This document shows positions 6,344 to 6,635 of a stretch of DNA of 6,635 nucleotides, in pieces; the first letter of the stretch is position 1, and each line of letters starts with the position of its first letter. Origin of the DNA: a bacterium (GTDB taxonomy: Bacteria > Desulfobacterota > GWC2-55-46); assembly GCA_027310325.1 (NCBI GenBank), contig DAIDBB010000280.1, positions 1 to 6,635 of the forward strand. Direction: 5' to 3'. The notes beneath the pieces were generated by a model that was given only the letters and a program-made list of their open reading frames with translations, had not been told where the DNA came from and searched no databases. The translations under genes and the position numbers were made by a program.

Positions 6344-6635
6344 ATGGGAGACAAAGTAAGGATATTCGATACGACGTTAAGGGACGGAGAGCAGTCCCCC
6401 GGAGCTACGATGAACGTCGAGGAAAAGGTCCTCGTGGCGAAACAGCTCGCCAGGCTCGGTGTCGATATAATCGAGGCGGGGTTTGCCTACAGCTCGCCCG
6501 GAGATTTCGAGGCCGTAAGAAAGATCGCCGGCGAAGTAGAGGGCCCCATCGTCTGCAGCCTCGCCAGGGCAAAGCCTGAAGACATCGACTCGGCCCGGGA
6601 GGCATTGAAGGGCGCTCCGAGGCCCAGGATACATA
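6344..6635 (+). CDS. leuA: 2-isopropylmalate synthase, N-terminal part, cut by the window edge
   Basis: Condenses acetyl-CoA with 2-ketoisovalerate, the valine-branch product of IlvD, to 2-isopropylmalate, the committed step to leucine. Only 97 complete codons of a usual 500 or so are visible, covering the start of the TIM-barrel domain. FDTTLRDGEQSPGATM (residues 8-23) is the HMGL-like signature, with Arg13 as catalytic residue and Asp14 as metal ligand. It is followed by EAGFAYSSPGDFEAV (44-58) and VCSLARA (70-76). The SSPGDFEAV segment favours LeuA over homocitrate or citramalate synthase, and so does the ilv context. ATG at 6344 is preceded by AGGA (6334-6337), 6 nt away, and starts 12 nt after pssA. 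The C-terminal LeuA dimer domain, where leucine feedback acts, lies outside the window, so regulation and the exact subtype cannot be judged. Confidence 0.92.
   Translation, partial: MGDKVRIFDTTLRDGEQSPGATMNVEEKVLVAKQLARLGVDIIEAGFAYSSPGDFEAVRKIAGEVEGPIVCSLARAKPEDIDSAREALKGAPRPRIH

Noticed and set aside
6344..6635. leuA fragment as citramalate or homocitrate synthase
   Set aside because: The shared DTTLRDGEQ motif alone does not exclude them, but SSPGDFEAV and the ilv context favour LeuA; the missing C-terminus prevents full proof.

Overview
The window is a compact block of seven genes, all on the plus strand, with almost no non-coding DNA. It holds ilvD (5' end cut off by the window), ilvB, ilvN, ilvC, psd, pssA and the first 97 codons of leuA. 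Gaps are 12 to 53 nt, and psd and pssA overlap by 14 nt, so a single polycistronic operon is the natural reading. No promoter, hairpin terminator, tRNA, CRISPR array or mobile element is visible. Any promoter or attenuator would lie upstream of base 1.

Organism: the proteins are typically bacterial. From memory, the order ilvD-ilvB-ilvN-ilvC-psd-pssA-leuA matches Geobacter and relatives (Desulfobacterota), and similar clusters may occur in Nitrospirota. Codon use is rich in ATA (Ile) and AGG (Arg), unlike Geobacter itself as I recall it. I therefore suggest a deltaproteobacterial-type or Nitrospirota-like lineage, possibly anaerobic, with low confidence on rank.

Layout: bases 1-4854 encode the common isoleucine/valine pathway. 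IlvB and IlvN form acetohydroxyacid synthase, IlvC the reductoisomerase and IlvD the dehydratase. Bases 4888-6331 encode the two last steps of phosphatidylethanolamine synthesis: PssA makes phosphatidylserine at the membrane and Psd decarboxylates it. At 6344 leuA begins; its enzyme takes 2-ketoisovalerate, the IlvD product, into leucine. The lipid pair thus sits inside a branched-chain amino acid operon.

I see no novel defence, mobile or biosynthetic system here; it is a housekeeping region. The points worth a second look are small: translation signals around ilvB and ilvN, a tandem A-rich repeat before ilvC, an atypical cofactor loop in IlvC, and the iron-sulfur cluster type of IlvD.
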